Below are positions 25,504-34,975 of a stretch of DNA of 64,000 bases, one piece after another. How positions within the stretch are numbered: the stretch's first letter is position 1; each line of letters begins with the position of its first letter. Under the pieces are notes generated by a model that was not told the DNA's origin, made no database searches, and was given only the letters and a program-made list of their open reading frames with translations. Origin of the DNA: Nitrososphaerales archaeon (GTDB taxonomy: Archaea > Thermoproteota > Nitrososphaeria > Nitrososphaerales > Gagatemarchaeaceae); contig JAJTZB010000007.1 of NCBI GenBank assembly GCA_032906765.1, forward strand, positions 1 to 64,000. The letters run 5' to 3'. The position numbers and the translations under genes were made by a program.

Positions 25504-26785
25504 CGCACTGTCGCCAGTAGACGGCAGGTACGCGCGCGAGAGCGCCCCCCTCGCCCGGTATTTCTCTGAGCGGGCGTTGGTAGGGCAACGAATGCGTGTT
25601 GAACTCGAGTATCTCGGATTGCTCGTCGAGCTTGGTATTGCTCCGAAGCGGAAGGTCCCGAGCATCTCTCTCCAGATGCGCGAGGTGAAGAGACTCGAGG
25701 AGGCGCTTGGGCACGACGTCAAGGCCGTGGAGGTCTTCATCCGGAGGTCTCTGAAAGCGAAGGGAGCCGGTTCACTCGCACCCTTCGTCCACCTCGGACT
25801 GACGAGCGAGGACACGAACAGCGTGGCGTACGGCCTCCTGCTGAAGGATGCCCTCAGAGAAGTCATGGTGCCAGAGTATTCGAGGCTCGCGAAGCAGCTG
25901 GCAGAGCTGTCGAGGCGGGAGGCCCGAACCGTGATGGTCGCTAGGACGCACGGAAGACCCGCTGTCCCAACCACCTTCGGCAAGGAGGTCGCAGTCTTCG
26001 CCGTCAGGCTTGCAGAGAGGGTATCCGCCCTCGGCTCCATGAGACCCATGGCAAAGCTCTCGGGTGCAGTCGGCACGTACGCCTCCTTCACATTGATGCG
26101 GGACCTCGACTGGCCCAGGGTCCTCGGGGACTTCGTGAAAAGGCTGGGCCTCGACTACGCCCCGTACTCCACCCAGGTCGTCCCAGGAGAGAGGCTGTCG
26201 GACATCCTCCACTACGTGATCAACATCAACCAGCTGATGCACTCCCTCGCAATGGACCTCTGGCTCTACCAGACGCTGGACTACGTCCACATCTCCAGGG
26301 CGGGCAAGGTCAGCAGCTCAACAATGCCCCAGAAGGTGAATCCGGTCGACCTTGAGAACGCCGAGGGTCAGGCTGAGGTCTCGAACTCTCTGTTGTCTCT
26401 CCTCGCGTATCGGCTCCAGACGACGAGGATGCAGCGAGACCTCTCCGACTCTGTGATCAGGCGGATGCTGGGCCAGGCGTTGGTACATTCGCTCATCGCC
26501 TGCAGGAGGCTGGAAGGCTCTGTGTCGGCCCTGGTTGTTGACAGAAAGGCCATGGCAGGCGACCTCGCAAGCCACAGGGAGGTCCTAGCTGAGGCAGTCC
26601 AGGTTGCGATGAGGCTCAAGGGCGACGAGCGCGGCTACGAGAGGGTGAAGTCTGCGCTGGAAAGGGGCAAGTTCGCGTCCCTGGCTGGGTACCTGAAGGG
26701 GACAGACGGCTACCTCGGCCTCGCGCCACGGCTGGCCCTAGACTGTCCGAGAGAGGTCGCCAGGCTACTCCGGACTAGGACTTGA
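25493..26785 (+). CDS. purB: Adenylosuccinate lyase
   Basis: 430 aa from TTG 25493. It catalyses two steps of purine synthesis (SAICAR and adenylosuccinate cleavage). The N-terminus NYDALSPVDGRYARE fits the family and fixes the start inside the purA tail. TARTHGRP-type residues (MVARTHGRPAVPTTFGKE) and the signature SSTMPQKVNPVDLENAEG are present. It ends convergently with the dys gene, overlapping by 11 bases. Confidence 0.95.
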   Translation: MNYDALSPVDGRYARESAPLARYFSERALVGQRMRVELEYLGLLVELGIAPKRKVPSISLQMREVKRLEEALGHDVKAVEVFIRRSLKAKGAGSLAPFVHLGLTSEDTNSVAYGLLLKDALREVMVPEYSRLAKQLAELSRREARTVMVARTHGRPAVPTTFGKEVAVFAVRLAERVSALGSMRPMAKLSGAVGTYASFTLMRDLDWPRVLGDFVKRLGLDYAPYSTQVVPGERLSDILHYVININQLMHSLAMDLWLYQTLDYVHISRAGKVSSSTMPQKVNPVDLENAEGQAEVSNSLLSLLAYRLQTTRMQRDLSDSVIRRMLGQALVHSLIACRRLEGSVSALVVDRKAMAGDLASHREVLAEAVQVAMRLKGDERGYERVKSALERGKFASLAGYLKGTDGYLGLAPRLALDCPREVARLLRTRT

Positions 26786-27794
26786 AGACCCAGCTTAGGT
26801 CCGGCGGGTAGCTGCGCTTGGTCACGGTCTCGTTCATCGCATGGACGACGATCGGGAGCGCGAGGGTTATGTCTGCGTACAGCGTGGCCCTCTTCGACTT
26901 GGGCGCTATCTTGCCCCAGCTGATGGCCTCCTCGAGCGTGCAGCCGGACAATCCTCCCCACTGAGGGCTGTCAGCCGTTATCTGGATTGCGTACTCGTGG
27001 GGCGTCTCCTCCTCGCCTCCAGTTGAGAGGGACTTTATGATCGTCGAGAGCTGTATCGTATCCTTCGGCACGCCGCCTCCGAGGTAGACCACCCCCGTCC
27101 GCCTCGTCTTCTCGGCTATCTGGGCCAACTCCTCCATGTCCTTCGTCTGGTCCAGCCGGATCAGCTTGCCCTTCTCCCTGCGAAGGAGGCTGAGGGCCAC
27201 CCCGTACCCGCTGTCTATGAGGCCCGGGGAGTAGACCGGGACCTTGCTCTCGTATGCGGCAGCGACGATGCTGTCTATCCCGCGCTTGGAGAGGTACTCG
27301 CCGAAGAGGTAAAGGAACTCCCTCGTGGAGTAGGTCTTCCTCTCGTCCAGCGTCCCTGCGAACTTCTTGATCGTGTCCTCGAGCCTGCGGTACTGGTACT
27401 CGTCGGCGTAGACGTCGTAGAACCTGTCTATCCTGAGTTTCAGGAGCTCCTCGTCGTCCGCGAGCCAGGTTCCCTGGTAGTAGTGGTACCCCAGTGCCTC
27501 GAGTATGTCCTCGGAGATGTTCGCGCCCGTGCTGACTAGGACGTCGATGTACCTCTTCTCTATCAGCCATCTGATTATCTTCCACTGGCCTGTCGTGCTC
27601 AGCGAGCCAGAGATGCCGAGGAATATCGTGAGGCCCTTCTGGCGCGCCATGTCCGACCAAATGTTCGCGACCTCGCCGAGCTTCTTGCCTTGGAAGCCTG
27701 TCTGAGCCATCTCATTGAGCAGGCCGGAGACGCTCTTTCTTCCGACCTCGATTGTCCTTACGGGTTTGGAGAGGACCTCTTTCTTGGATACCAC
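26775..27794 (-). CDS. dys: Deoxyhypusine synthase
   Basis: 339 aa. It transfers the aminobutyl group of spermidine to a lysine of aIF5A, the first step of hypusine formation. NAD-binding and active-site segments are visible: VSTGANISEDILEALGYHYY, VYSPGLIDSGYG, YLGGGVPKD and SWGKIAPKSKRATLYADITL, whose lysine corresponds to the enzyme-imine lysine. The length is typical. Confidence 0.92.
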   Translation of the reverse strand: MVSKKEVLSKPVRTIEVGRKSVSGLLNEMAQTGFQGKKLGEVANIWSDMARQKGLTIFLGISGSLSTTGQWKIIRWLIEKRYIDVLVSTGANISEDILEALGYHYYQGTWLADDEELLKLRIDRFYDVYADEYQYRRLEDTIKKFAGTLDERKTYSTREFLYLFGEYLSKRGIDSIVAAAYESKVPVYSPGLIDSGYGVALSLLRREKGKLIRLDQTKDMEELAQIAEKTRRTGVVYLGGGVPKDTIQLSTIIKSLSTGGEEETPHEYAIQITADSPQWGGLSGCTLEEAISWGKIAPKSKRATLYADITLALPIVVHAMNETVTKRSYPPDLSWVFKS

Positions 27795-27868
27795 GCGTCT
27801 CCGTTCCCTCCTTGCACTTAATTGCTTTGCTCATGGCGGCGTCGACATTCGCCGGCCGCGCCGGAATC

Positions 27869-29635
27869 CTACTTTACTGTGACCGACTTCGCCAAGTTGC
27901 GCGGGTAGTCCGGGTCGTTCCTCTTGGCGACGGCTGTGTGATACGCGAGCAGCTGCAGCGGGATGGCTTCGACGATTGGCATGTACTTCGGCTGGACCTT
28001 CGGGACCTCGACGAAGTGCATGTAAACCGAGTCTTTCGCGTCTGACACACCGATTACGTCTGCGCCCCTCGCCTTCAGCTCTTCAGCGTTGGAGAGGGCG
28101 TCGTCGTGGGTATCGCCCGAAGGGTTGACGACTACGACCGGCGTCCCCTTCTCGATCAGGGCTATTGTGCCGTGCTTCAGCTCGCTGGCGGGCATCCCCT
28201 CAGCGTGGATGTACGACAGCTCCTTCAGCTTGAGGGCGCCCTCGAGCGCCACAGGGTAGTGGAAACCCCTCGCGACGAAGTAGAAGTCTGGCTTGGACTT
28301 GTACATGGCAGCAAGCCCGACTATCTTGTCATCAGTCTTCAACGCGGCCTCCACCGCCCTAGAAAGTTCGTCCAACCCGTTCTCCCGCTTCCTCCCGAGC
28401 ACTGCGTCGACGACGAGATTCGCCACGACCACCTGGGCTGTAAAGCTCTTGGTAGCAGCGACGCCGACTTCAGGCCCGCAGTTCAGCAGCAGGACGACGT
28501 CGCTCTCCCTCGCGAGCGAGGACCCCGCCGCGTTGACTATCGAGAGTATCGTAGCGCCCTTCTTCTTTGCCTCCTTGACAGCTTCCATCACGTCCGCTGT
28601 CTCCCCACTCTGGGAGAGGACAATCACTGCTGAGCCTCTGCCCACGAAGTCCGAGTGCTCCTTGAATTCCCCTGCGAGGATCGCGTCGCACCTAATGTTC
28701 GCCTCCTTGTTCAGCCTGAACTTCATCAGCAGCCCCGCGTGGTAGCTCGACCCGGCCGCAGTGATGGAGAGGGACTTCGCCCTCCTGATCGAAGCAGCGA
28801 AATCCGAGAGCTTCCTCTCGTCCTGCATCGCAGCGCTTACGACCGTCCTCGGTTGCTCGTTAATCTCCTTCAGAGTGTAGTGGGCGTAGTCCATCTTTGA
28901 GATGTCCGACAACTCCCAAGCGACCTGGGTCGGCTTCCTCCTTACCTCCTTCCCACTCGGCCCAAAGATCCTCACCCTATCCTTCCTAATCTCTGTCACC
29001 TCCAGATTGTCCAGGAAGATGGTCCTGTCCGTGTACTCTATGAACGCCAAGACGTCGCTCGCTATGAAGTTCTTCCCGTCGGCCAGCCCTATGATGAGCG
29101 GCGCGTCCTTCCTTGCGCCGACAATCACGTCCGGCCTCCCTTGGAACATCACGGCCATCGCGTACTGCCCCTTCAGCATCTTCGCCGCTGCCATCGTCGC
29201 CTTCACGGGGTCCTTCGTCCTTGCGTACTCCTTCTCGACTAGGTGCGCTATGACCTCCGTGTCCGTCTCGCTCTTGAAGACGTGCCCCTTGGCGATTAGT
29301 TGCTTCTTCAGAGGAAGATAATTCTCGATTATGCCGTTGTGGATGACAGCGACCCGCTCTTTGCACGAGGTCTGGGGATGGGCGTTCGCGTCAGTCACGC
29401 TTCCGTGAGTCGCCCAACGAGTGTGAGCCATTCCGGTGCTGCCCCGGAGCGCAGAGAGACTGTGCTTCCGCTCTATCTCGTCCACCCTCCCCGCCCCCTT
29501 CCTCACGTTCAACCCTGTCTCAGAGATCGTGGCCATGCCGGCGGAGTCGTACCCCCTGTACTCGACCCTGCGCAACCCTTCAAGGAGCATCCCGGCGACG
29601 GGCTCGCCGCTGACGCAGCCTATTATCCCACACAT
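27869..29635 (-). CDS. glmS: Glutamine-fructose-6-phosphate aminotransferase
   Basis: 588 aa. The true start ATG 29635 exposes the nucleophile Cys2 (MCGIIGCVSG) of the N-terminal glutaminase. GIAHTRWATHG-like (GMAHTRWATHG) and HNGIIENY motifs follow. Two SIS isomerase domains are present (VIVLSQSGETADVMEA; FYFVARGFHYPVALEGALKL), and the C-terminus PDYPRNLAKSVTV matches the family. It makes glucosamine-6-phosphate for UDP-GlcNAc and surface glycans. Confidence 0.95.
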   Translation of the reverse strand: MCGIIGCVSGEPVAGMLLEGLRRVEYRGYDSAGMATISETGLNVRKGAGRVDEIERKHSLSALRGSTGMAHTRWATHGSVTDANAHPQTSCKERVAVIHNGIIENYLPLKKQLIAKGHVFKSETDTEVIAHLVEKEYARTKDPVKATMAAAKMLKGQYAMAVMFQGRPDVIVGARKDAPLIIGLADGKNFIASDVLAFIEYTDRTIFLDNLEVTEIRKDRVRIFGPSGKEVRRKPTQVAWELSDISKMDYAHYTLKEINEQPRTVVSAAMQDERKLSDFAASIRRAKSLSITAAGSSYHAGLLMKFRLNKEANIRCDAILAGEFKEHSDFVGRGSAVIVLSQSGETADVMEAVKEAKKKGATILSIVNAAGSSLARESDVVLLLNCGPEVGVAATKSFTAQVVVANLVVDAVLGRKRENGLDELSRAVEAALKTDDKIVGLAAMYKSKPDFYFVARGFHYPVALEGALKLKELSYIHAEGMPASELKHGTIALIEKGTPVVVVNPSGDTHDDALSNAEELKARGADVIGVSDAKDSVYMHFVEVPKVQPKYMPIVEAIPLQLLAYHTAVAKRNDPDYPRNLAKSVTVK

Positions 29636-29689
29636 AGCACGGTCACCTAGCGGGGCGGTATTAAGGGCCGCAAAACCGTTTCCCCGACA

Positions 29690-29751
29690 ATGCAAGACGT
29701 ACATTGCATGCTCTCTCCTCGATGGCTTCCTACTCCCCGCCTACCATGCAA
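29690..29751. promoter_or_regulatory. ATGCAA half-sites between glmS and HTH gene
   Basis: ATGCAA (29690-29695) and TTGCAT (29704-29709) form an inverted repeat with 8-base spacer. A third ATGCAA is at 29746-29751, just before a CTTATTAG TATA-like element (about 29757). Possible operator of the neighbouring HTH protein. Confidence 0.4.
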
Positions 29752-29785
29752 AACATCTTATTAGTGGTCGCAGCGGACTGATGCC

Positions 29786-30736
29786 ATGGCAAAGGAGCGG
29801 CTCCTCTTCGACCCGAAGTCCGCCGACCGCTTGGCGAAGAGGGTCCTCGCCTCAGACGACCCCGACGATTTCCGTCCCGCCTTCGGGAGAGTAGGGCGGA
29901 AGATACTGCGCGTTCTAGCTGCAGGTCCGAGGTATCCCGCTGACATAGCGCGAAGCCTCGGCACGCACCACCAGACCGTCTACTACAGCATCAAAAGGCT
30001 GGAGAAGGCTGGACTAATCACGAGGGTGAAGAGTGAGGTCATCCGGGGCGGTGAGGCGAATCTGTTCGCCCTCTCCTCCGACGGCTACGCAGTCGAATTC
30101 GCGGTCAGGGGAGAGAAGCTCCCCACCCTCCCCTCCTCTTCTCGCTCCAAGGCTTTCGGCCGTTTCTTCAGGGAGTTCGTGAAAGACGGCGTGCTGGACG
30201 GTTGGGTAGTCGTCGGCTCCCCGACACCGCACGGCGCTGGCGGAACGCAGGCCAGGGACGGCCACTACGCGGTCCAGCTAGGGTTCGCCCTCGGCCAGTT
30301 CGTCTCGCTCCCCGACCGCTTCCCAGTGAAACTTGACGTGGACGTGAAGTCGGAGAAGCTCGAGGGTTCCAACCTCATCGTCGTCGGTGGCCCCAGGACG
30401 AACATCATCTCCGAGGAGTTGAACCCGCACATGCCGGTCAGGTTCAAGCAGGGAGGCTTCTGGGGCTCTGTGGAGGACGGGCAGGGGAGGAGCTACACGT
30501 CTGAGCTCGACTGCGTCGTGGTCAAGATGAGGAACCCATGGAATCCTGAGAGGACGTGCGTCGTCGCTGCAGGACTGACGGGCGCTGGCACCAAGGCCGC
30601 AATAGTGGGTGTCTGCAACTTCGCAGACACGCTTTTCCAGAAGTACAGGTCTGGAGACTACGCATGCGTGCTGCGGGGAGTCGACAGGGACGGTGACGGG
30701 AAGGTTGACTCTATCGAGCTTCTCAAGCAGGCGTAG
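29786..30736 (+). CDS. Winged-helix regulator with S-layer-like C-terminal domain
   Basis: 316 aa. Residues about 30-105 are an ArsR-like winged helix (ILRVLAAGPRYPADIARSLG, HHQTVYYSIKRLEKAGLITR). Residues about 120-316 read like the archaeal S-layer/glycoprotein-associated module: NLIVVGGPRTNIISEELN, then VVAAGLTGAGTKAAIVGVCN. An EF-hand-like Ca loop, DRDGDGKVD, is near the C-terminus. There is no signal peptide or TM segment, so the module is intracellular here. It may sense a ligand and regulate envelope genes. Confidence 0.7.
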   Translation: MAKERLLFDPKSADRLAKRVLASDDPDDFRPAFGRVGRKILRVLAAGPRYPADIARSLGTHHQTVYYSIKRLEKAGLITRVKSEVIRGGEANLFALSSDGYAVEFAVRGEKLPTLPSSSRSKAFGRFFREFVKDGVLDGWVVVGSPTPHGAGGTQARDGHYAVQLGFALGQFVSLPDRFPVKLDVDVKSEKLEGSNLIVVGGPRTNIISEELNPHMPVRFKQGGFWGSVEDGQGRSYTSELDCVVVKMRNPWNPERTCVVAAGLTGAGTKAAIVGVCNFADTLFQKYRSGDYACVLRGVDRDGDGKVDSIELLKQA

Positions 30737-30739
30737 GGC

Positions 30740-31147
30740 TTAGGCCCTCCTTCCCCTTCTTCCACCCTTCTTCCTCGTAGTGTCGTGCGGGATGGGCGTG
30801 GCGTCCTCTATCCTTCCTATCTTGAACCCTGCCCTCGCTATCGCCCTGATGGCAGCCTGCGCACCCGGCCCCGGCGTCCTGGGTCCTGTGCCGCCCACGG
30901 CCCTCACCTTGATGTGAACGGCAGTGATCCCCTTGCTCTTCGCGACGTCCGCGGCAGCCGATGCGCTCCTCATGGCTGCGTAAGGCGACGACTCGAACCT
31001 GTCTGCCTTCACGTGTCTCCCGCCGGAGGAGAAAGATATCGTCTCTGCGCCCGTGAGGTCAGTCATGTGCACTATCGTGTTGTTGTAGCTTGAGTAGATG
31101 TGTACGACGGCCCACTTGTCTTTGAGAACCTCTTCTTCAGTTGCCAC
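30740..31147 (-). CDS. rps11: Ribosomal protein S11 (uS11)
   Basis: 135 aa. Platform protein of the 30S subunit. It contains [20 protein letters not shown], the [18 protein letters not shown] loop and a basic C-terminus [16 protein letters not shown]. It is third in an S13-S4-S11 operon. In most archaea this operon runs on in the same direction into rpoD, but here rpoD is transcribed divergently. Confidence 0.97.
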   Translation of the reverse strand: MATEEEVLKDKWAVVHIYSSYNNTIVHMTDLTGAETISFSSGGRHVKADRFESSPYAAMRSASAAADVAKSKGITAVHIKVRAVGGTGPRTPGPGAQAAIRAIARAGFKIGRIEDATPIPHDTTRKKGGRRGRRA

Positions 31148-31153
31148 TTGGAA

Positions 31154-31741
31154 TCACTCCGGAGCGGCCGCCTCGACCTCTTGCGGCTTTTCTTCCTTCT
31201 GTCCCTCCGCTTCAGCTAATGCGGTGGGCTCTTCCATCGGCGCTGGCTGGGCCGGTGGAACCTGCGCCTTGACGCCCGTGAGCTTGACCGTTCCCTCCTC
31301 GTCCCTGCTGACTCCGTATCCCGGGATGGTTATCGTCCGACCTCCGACCATCACGTGGCCGTGGACTATCAGCTGCCTGGCGTGGGGCGCCGAAAGCGCC
31401 ATCCCCTTCTTGAAGACCATCGTCTGCAGTCTCCTCGCGAGCACGTCCTCGACCGTGAGATTGAGGATGTCGTCCAGCGCTGCATTCTCCTCCACCAGGC
31501 CTCGCCTGTAGAGACTTGCGAGAAGTTTCCTCTCTTCCCTTAATCTCACCTGCTCGGTCGCAGCGAGAAGTGTCCTTGCCTGCTTCCTCACCGAGCTGAG
31601 GTGCGTCTCCGCCTTCCAAAGCTCCCTCTTGTTCCTAAGTCCGAAGGTGCCGAGGAGGTAGAGTTCTTGCGCGAGCTGGTCTGCGCGCCACGGGCTCCTG
31701 GGCCTGCTGTAGGTTTTCCGTGCTTTCTTGGGGTCTCCCAA
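31154..31741 (-). CDS. rps4: Ribosomal protein S4 (uS4)
   Basis: 195 aa. GDPKKARKTYSRPRSPWRAD is the archaeal N-terminus. The S4 RNA-binding domain is at about 100-160 (ARRLQTMVFKKGMALSAPHA, RQLIVHGHVMVGG). A 35-residue Pro/Ala/Glu-rich C-terminal extension follows. Operon member between S13 and S11. Confidence 0.97.
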   Translation of the reverse strand: MGDPKKARKTYSRPRSPWRADQLAQELYLLGTFGLRNKRELWKAETHLSSVRKQARTLLAATEQVRLREERKLLASLYRRGLVEENAALDDILNLTVEDVLARRLQTMVFKKGMALSAPHARQLIVHGHVMVGGRTITIPGYGVSRDEEGTVKLTGVKAQVPPAQPAPMEEPTALAEAEGQKEEKPQEVEAAAPE

Positions 31742-32248
31742 CTATTTCTTCTCTTCCTTGCCCGCTGCTGCTGCCGCCGCCTTGGCCGCTTCCTGCAGAG
31801 CAGCCTTTCTGACTCCCACAGTCCTGCCCTTCCTACCCGTCGTCCTTGTCCTCTGCCCCCTCACCTTCAGACCCAGGGTGTGCCTTATCCCTCTCCAGCT
31901 CTGGACATTCTTCTCCTTATCCATGTCACCCTTGATGACGAAGTCCAAGTCTGACCCGAGGAACTGCTTAGTCTCGCCTGTCTCCGGGTCGTTCCTTCTG
32001 TTGTAGTACCACTGCGGCAGGGCAGAAGTAGCCGCGTTCTGCAGCGCCCGCTCCACCTCGTGGACCTGCGCCTCCGTCAAAGTCCCTACCCTCACCCTCG
32101 GGTCGATGCCTAGCTTCTTGACTACAGAGGCCGCGAAGTTGTCGCCGACACCCTTGACGTCGGAGAGAGCAACGACCAGCTTCTTGCTCCCGTCTAGGTC
32201 CTTGCCTGATATCCTGACGAGGTGCCTGAATTCCTGGGGCGTCGACAT
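31742..32248 (-). CDS. rps13: Ribosomal protein S13 (uS13)
   Basis: 168 aa. Head protein contacting the 50S subunit. It contains FRHLVRISGKDLDGSKKL, the H2TH segment (GVGDNFAASVVKKLGI) and the tail WRGIRHTLGLKVRGQRTRTT. An Ala/Lys-rich tail ends it. TTATAA at about 32275-32280 on the minus strand is its promoter element. Confidence 0.97.
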   Translation of the reverse strand: MSTPQEFRHLVRISGKDLDGSKKLVVALSDVKGVGDNFAASVVKKLGIDPRVRVGTLTEAQVHEVERALQNAATSALPQWYYNRRNDPETGETKQFLGSDLDFVIKGDMDKEKNVQSWRGIRHTLGLKVRGQRTRTTGRKGRTVGVRKAALQEAAKAAAAAAGKEEKK

Positions 32249-32417
32249 TGGCCAGACGTGCCCGCATGTTTTGGGTTATAAGGTTTGAAGGCGTTGCTAG
32301 TGGCGGACAGAAAGAATCGGCCGACGGGCTATTTCTGCGGCCAAAGCTTTTTAACCACAAATCCTCGCGGAGCCGAGAAACGTGTCCGTCCGATGGCATA
32401 TGAGATAGCTCCAGCCG

Positions 32418-33065
32418 GTGTTGCGATTGGTTAAGGTCAAGGTCCTAGAGGAGAAAGGGAACTCCGTCGTGCTTCAGCTCGAAGGCGTGGACAGGAGCTA
32501 CGCCAACGCCGTCAGGCGTTTCTGCATCTCAGAGGTCCCATCCATGGCAATCGACGACGTGGTAATCCTGGAGAACTCGTCCGTCCTCTACGACGAAATC
32601 CTGGCCCACAGGCTTGGGATGGTACCGATCAAGACGGACCTGGAGAGGTACGTGCTGCCCGAGAAGTGTGATTGCGGGAGCCCGCTCGGCTGCAACAAGT
32701 GCCGCGTACTCTTCGTCCTCGAAGCAACGGGGAAGGAGAAGGTCTCCACCGTCTACTCGGGCGACCTGGTCTCCGAGGACAGGGAGATTCGGCCTGTGAG
32801 CGAGAGCATTCCCCTGGTCAAGCTGGCCCAGGGTCAGACAGTGAAGCTCGAGGCCTACGCCCGGCTGGGAAGGGGTAAGGAGCACGCGAAGTGGCAGCCC
32901 TGCACAGTCGCGGTCCTCACCGACGGGAAGACGGAAGGGACGTTCAACCTCATGGTGGAGTCGGCAGGCGGGTTGCCGGCGAGGCAGATAGTGTTGAAGG
33001 CGATTCAGATTCTCGAGGAGAAGCTCAAGGAGATCCAGGTCTCGGTAGGGGGCAAGGCGGAATGA
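32418..33065 (+). CDS. rpoD: RNA polymerase subunit D (Rpo3)
   Basis: 215 aa. RpoA/Rpb3-like assembly subunit. VDRSYANAVRRFCISEVPSM starts the dimerisation fold. A four-cysteine insert, CDCGSPLGCNKC (about 77-88), matches the metal/Fe-S-binding insertion found in many archaeal Rpo3 proteins. It starts a plus-strand operon, with TTTTTAA at about 32347 as promoter, and overlaps rpl18e by four bases (ATGA). Confidence 0.95.
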   Translation: MLRLVKVKVLEEKGNSVVLQLEGVDRSYANAVRRFCISEVPSMAIDDVVILENSSVLYDEILAHRLGMVPIKTDLERYVLPEKCDCGSPLGCNKCRVLFVLEATGKEKVSTVYSGDLVSEDREIRPVSESIPLVKLAQGQTVKLEAYARLGRGKEHAKWQPCTVAVLTDGKTEGTFNLMVESAGGLPARQIVLKAIQILEEKLKEIQVSVGGKAE

Positions 33066-33415
33066 CCTCGACGAACCCTCTTCTGAGGCGTACAGCAGTG
33101 ATGCTCGAACGCGCGGGTAAGGAGCACAAGGCGGCAATTTGGGAGAAGGCGTCGCAGGCACTCAGAAGGCCCACCTCTGGCAAGGTCGAGGTGAACTTGG
33201 GGAGGATTTCAATGCTCGCGGAGAGCGGAGAGGCGCTCTTCGTACCGGGCAAAGTCCTTGGCTCTGGCCTGATCGACAAGAAGCTCTTCATCGGCGCCTT
33301 TGCATTCTCCGCTTCCGCAAGGAAGAAGATTGTTGCGAAGGGGGGCTCGGCGATGACAGTGGAACAGTTCCTGAAGAAGTATCCAAAGGGGGGAGGAGTG
33401 ACAATTGTCGAGTGA
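33062..33415 (+). CDS. rpl18e: Ribosomal protein L18e (eL18)
   Basis: 117 aa. It starts TSTNPLLRRTAVMLERAGKE and has VPGKVLGSGLIDKKLFIGAF and the GGVTIVE end. ATG 33062 overlaps the rpoD stop. The gene order rpoD-L18e-L13-S9-rpoN is the classic archaeal order. Confidence 0.95.
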   Translation: MTSTNPLLRRTAVMLERAGKEHKAAIWEKASQALRRPTSGKVEVNLGRISMLAESGEALFVPGKVLGSGLIDKKLFIGAFAFSASARKKIVAKGGSAMTVEQFLKKYPKGGGVTIVE

Positions 33416-33845
33416 GGGGACGGTCTACGTGGACGCGACGAATCAAATCGCGGGGAGGCTCGCGTCTAAGGTGGCCAAGCTCATTATCTCCGGCAGGAGG
33501 GTGGTCGTGTTCAACGCGGAGAAGTCACTTCTGTCAGGTTCCAGGCAGTCCGTTCTGACGGAATGGCAGAAGAAGCTGGAGATCAGCAGCAGGGTCAACC
33601 CGATCTACGGCCCGATTCATCCGCGAAGGCCCGACAACATCCTCCGCAGGATGGTCAGAGGGATGGTGCCGAGGAAAAAGCCAAAGGGCGCAGAGGCGAT
33701 GAAGAGGCTCAGGGTCTACATCGGCGTCCCGTCGGGAGTGGAGGCTCAGAAGATGACCGAGTTCGGCGACACCGCTGCCACAAGACCCATCCCGGTCTAC
33801 GTGACGCTGTCGGAGCTTTCGAAGAACCTAGGGTGGAGCGGGTAG
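33405..33845 (+). CDS. rpl13: Ribosomal protein L13 (uL13)
   Basis: 146 aa from TTG 33405, overlapping L18e by 11 bases. It contains VYVDATNQIAGRLASKVAKL, HPRRPDNILRRMVRGMVPRK and KRLRVYIGVPSG. 50S subunit assembly protein. Confidence 0.96.
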   Translation: MSSEGTVYVDATNQIAGRLASKVAKLIISGRRVVVFNAEKSLLSGSRQSVLTEWQKKLEISSRVNPIYGPIHPRRPDNILRRMVRGMVPRKKPKGAEAMKRLRVYIGVPSGVEAQKMTEFGDTAATRPIPVYVTLSELSKNLGWSG

Positions 33846-33847
33846 GA

Positions 33848-34279
33848 GTGCCAAGTCCTACAGCGAAGCAGCAGGCCAAGAAGGCACCAAAGCTCTACTC
33901 GGGCGCCAGGAAGACCGCGAGGGCGACTGCAGCCATCTTCGCGGGAGCGGGGAGGATCAGGATTAACGGCAGGCCGGTCGAACTCTGGGAGCCGGAAGTT
34001 GCACGGCTTCACCTTCTGGGGCCGGTGTCGATAGCGGGCGAGCTCAGGGACAAGTACGACCTAGACGTCAGCGTCGCAGGGGGCGGTTTCATGGGTCAGG
34101 CTGACGCTGCAGCCATGGCGATAGCCAGAGCCTACGTCGACCAGGTGAGGGGGAGCGAGCTGAGGGAGAGACTCAATGCATTCAATAAATACCTGCTATC
34201 GGGGGACCCGAGACAAGCTGAACCCAAGAAGTTTGGAGGCCCTGGCGCGAGGAGAAAGCGCCAGAAGAGTTATCGCTGA
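33848..34279 (+). CDS. rps9: Ribosomal protein S9 (uS9)
   Basis: 143 aa from GTG 33848. YSGARKTARATAAIFAGAGR, then VAGGGFMGQADAAAMAIARA and the tail RKRQKSYR, whose last arginine reaches the P-site tRNA. It is complete; the homing endonuclease-like gene starts 15 bases after its stop. Confidence 0.96.
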   Translation: MPSPTAKQQAKKAPKLYSGARKTARATAAIFAGAGRIRINGRPVELWEPEVARLHLLGPVSIAGELRDKYDLDVSVAGGGFMGQADAAAMAIARAYVDQVRGSELRERLNAFNKYLLSGDPRQAEPKKFGGPGARRKRQKSYR

Positions 34280-34294
34280 CGTTGGTGCTTAAGG

Positions 34295-34975
34295 TTGATT
34301 TCTACCCTGGCCTTTTGGGATTCAGAAGTGAGAAGGTTTCCTGCTTCGAGGGACCTTGTCGTGGAAGCTCTCGCCAGAAGCGGGAGTTTTGGAATGGCAA
34401 GCAACAGAGTCGGTGTCTCGAAGTCCGCTCTCCTCGAATTGATGCAGCAATACCGAATCGAGGCTCCGAAGTCGTGGGGGAGTCCATCTGCTTCCGAGTC
34501 AAGACATCGACGGCCAGTTCCCTTTGTCGTGATTGGCACTGAGCAGGATCGAGTGTTCGTTGGAACTCTGATTGGGACAGAGGGTGCCACGACATGCAGA
34601 TACGAGCCGAAACAACGAAAGACAGCCCTCCTGGTCGTGGTCGAGATGACCGACCGAGATTACATCGCCAGGTTCGCAGAAATCGTCGGGTTGAGTCAAC
34701 CGATGTCGGCGGGGCGGCTGACGCTTCCCGGACACAAGCCCAAGTTCAGGAGGACGTTGATGGGGCTACGAGCGCTCCGCGTACTCCGCGAGGTCCTTCC
34801 CTTCATGTATGGTGTCAAGAAGAGGGAAGCTCAGAGAGCAATCGATTTCTTCTCTCCGACAGGCTACAGGGAAGGGCGCATTGCACCTGATGAGATTTGG
34901 GGCGCGATTCGCGATTCGCGTGATGCGAAGTCAGAAAGGTATATCCACGGTCCTATTCAGGCTGATTCGTCATGA
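34295..34975 (+). CDS. Free-standing LAGLIDADG-type protein with HTH
   Basis: 226 aa. Residues about 20-60 look like a helix-turn-helix ([29 protein letters not shown]). Residues about 85-130 carry one LAGLIDADG-type motif, [13 protein letters not shown], followed by the beta strands [20 protein letters not shown] of this fold. A later helix ends [21 protein letters not shown] single motif implies a homodimer. It sits between rps9 and rpoN, overlapping rpoN by four bases, so it has inserted into the operon without breaking either gene. Activity cannot be judged. Confidence 0.7.
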   Translation: MISTLAFWDSEVRRFPASRDLVVEALARSGSFGMASNRVGVSKSALLELMQQYRIEAPKSWGSPSASESRHRRPVPFVVIGTEQDRVFVGTLIGTEGATTCRYEPKQRKTALLVVVEMTDRDYIARFAEIVGLSQPMSAGRLTLPGHKPKFRRTLMGLRALRVLREVLPFMYGVKKREAQRAIDFFSPTGYREGRIAPDEIWGAIRDSRDAKSERYIHGPIQADSS

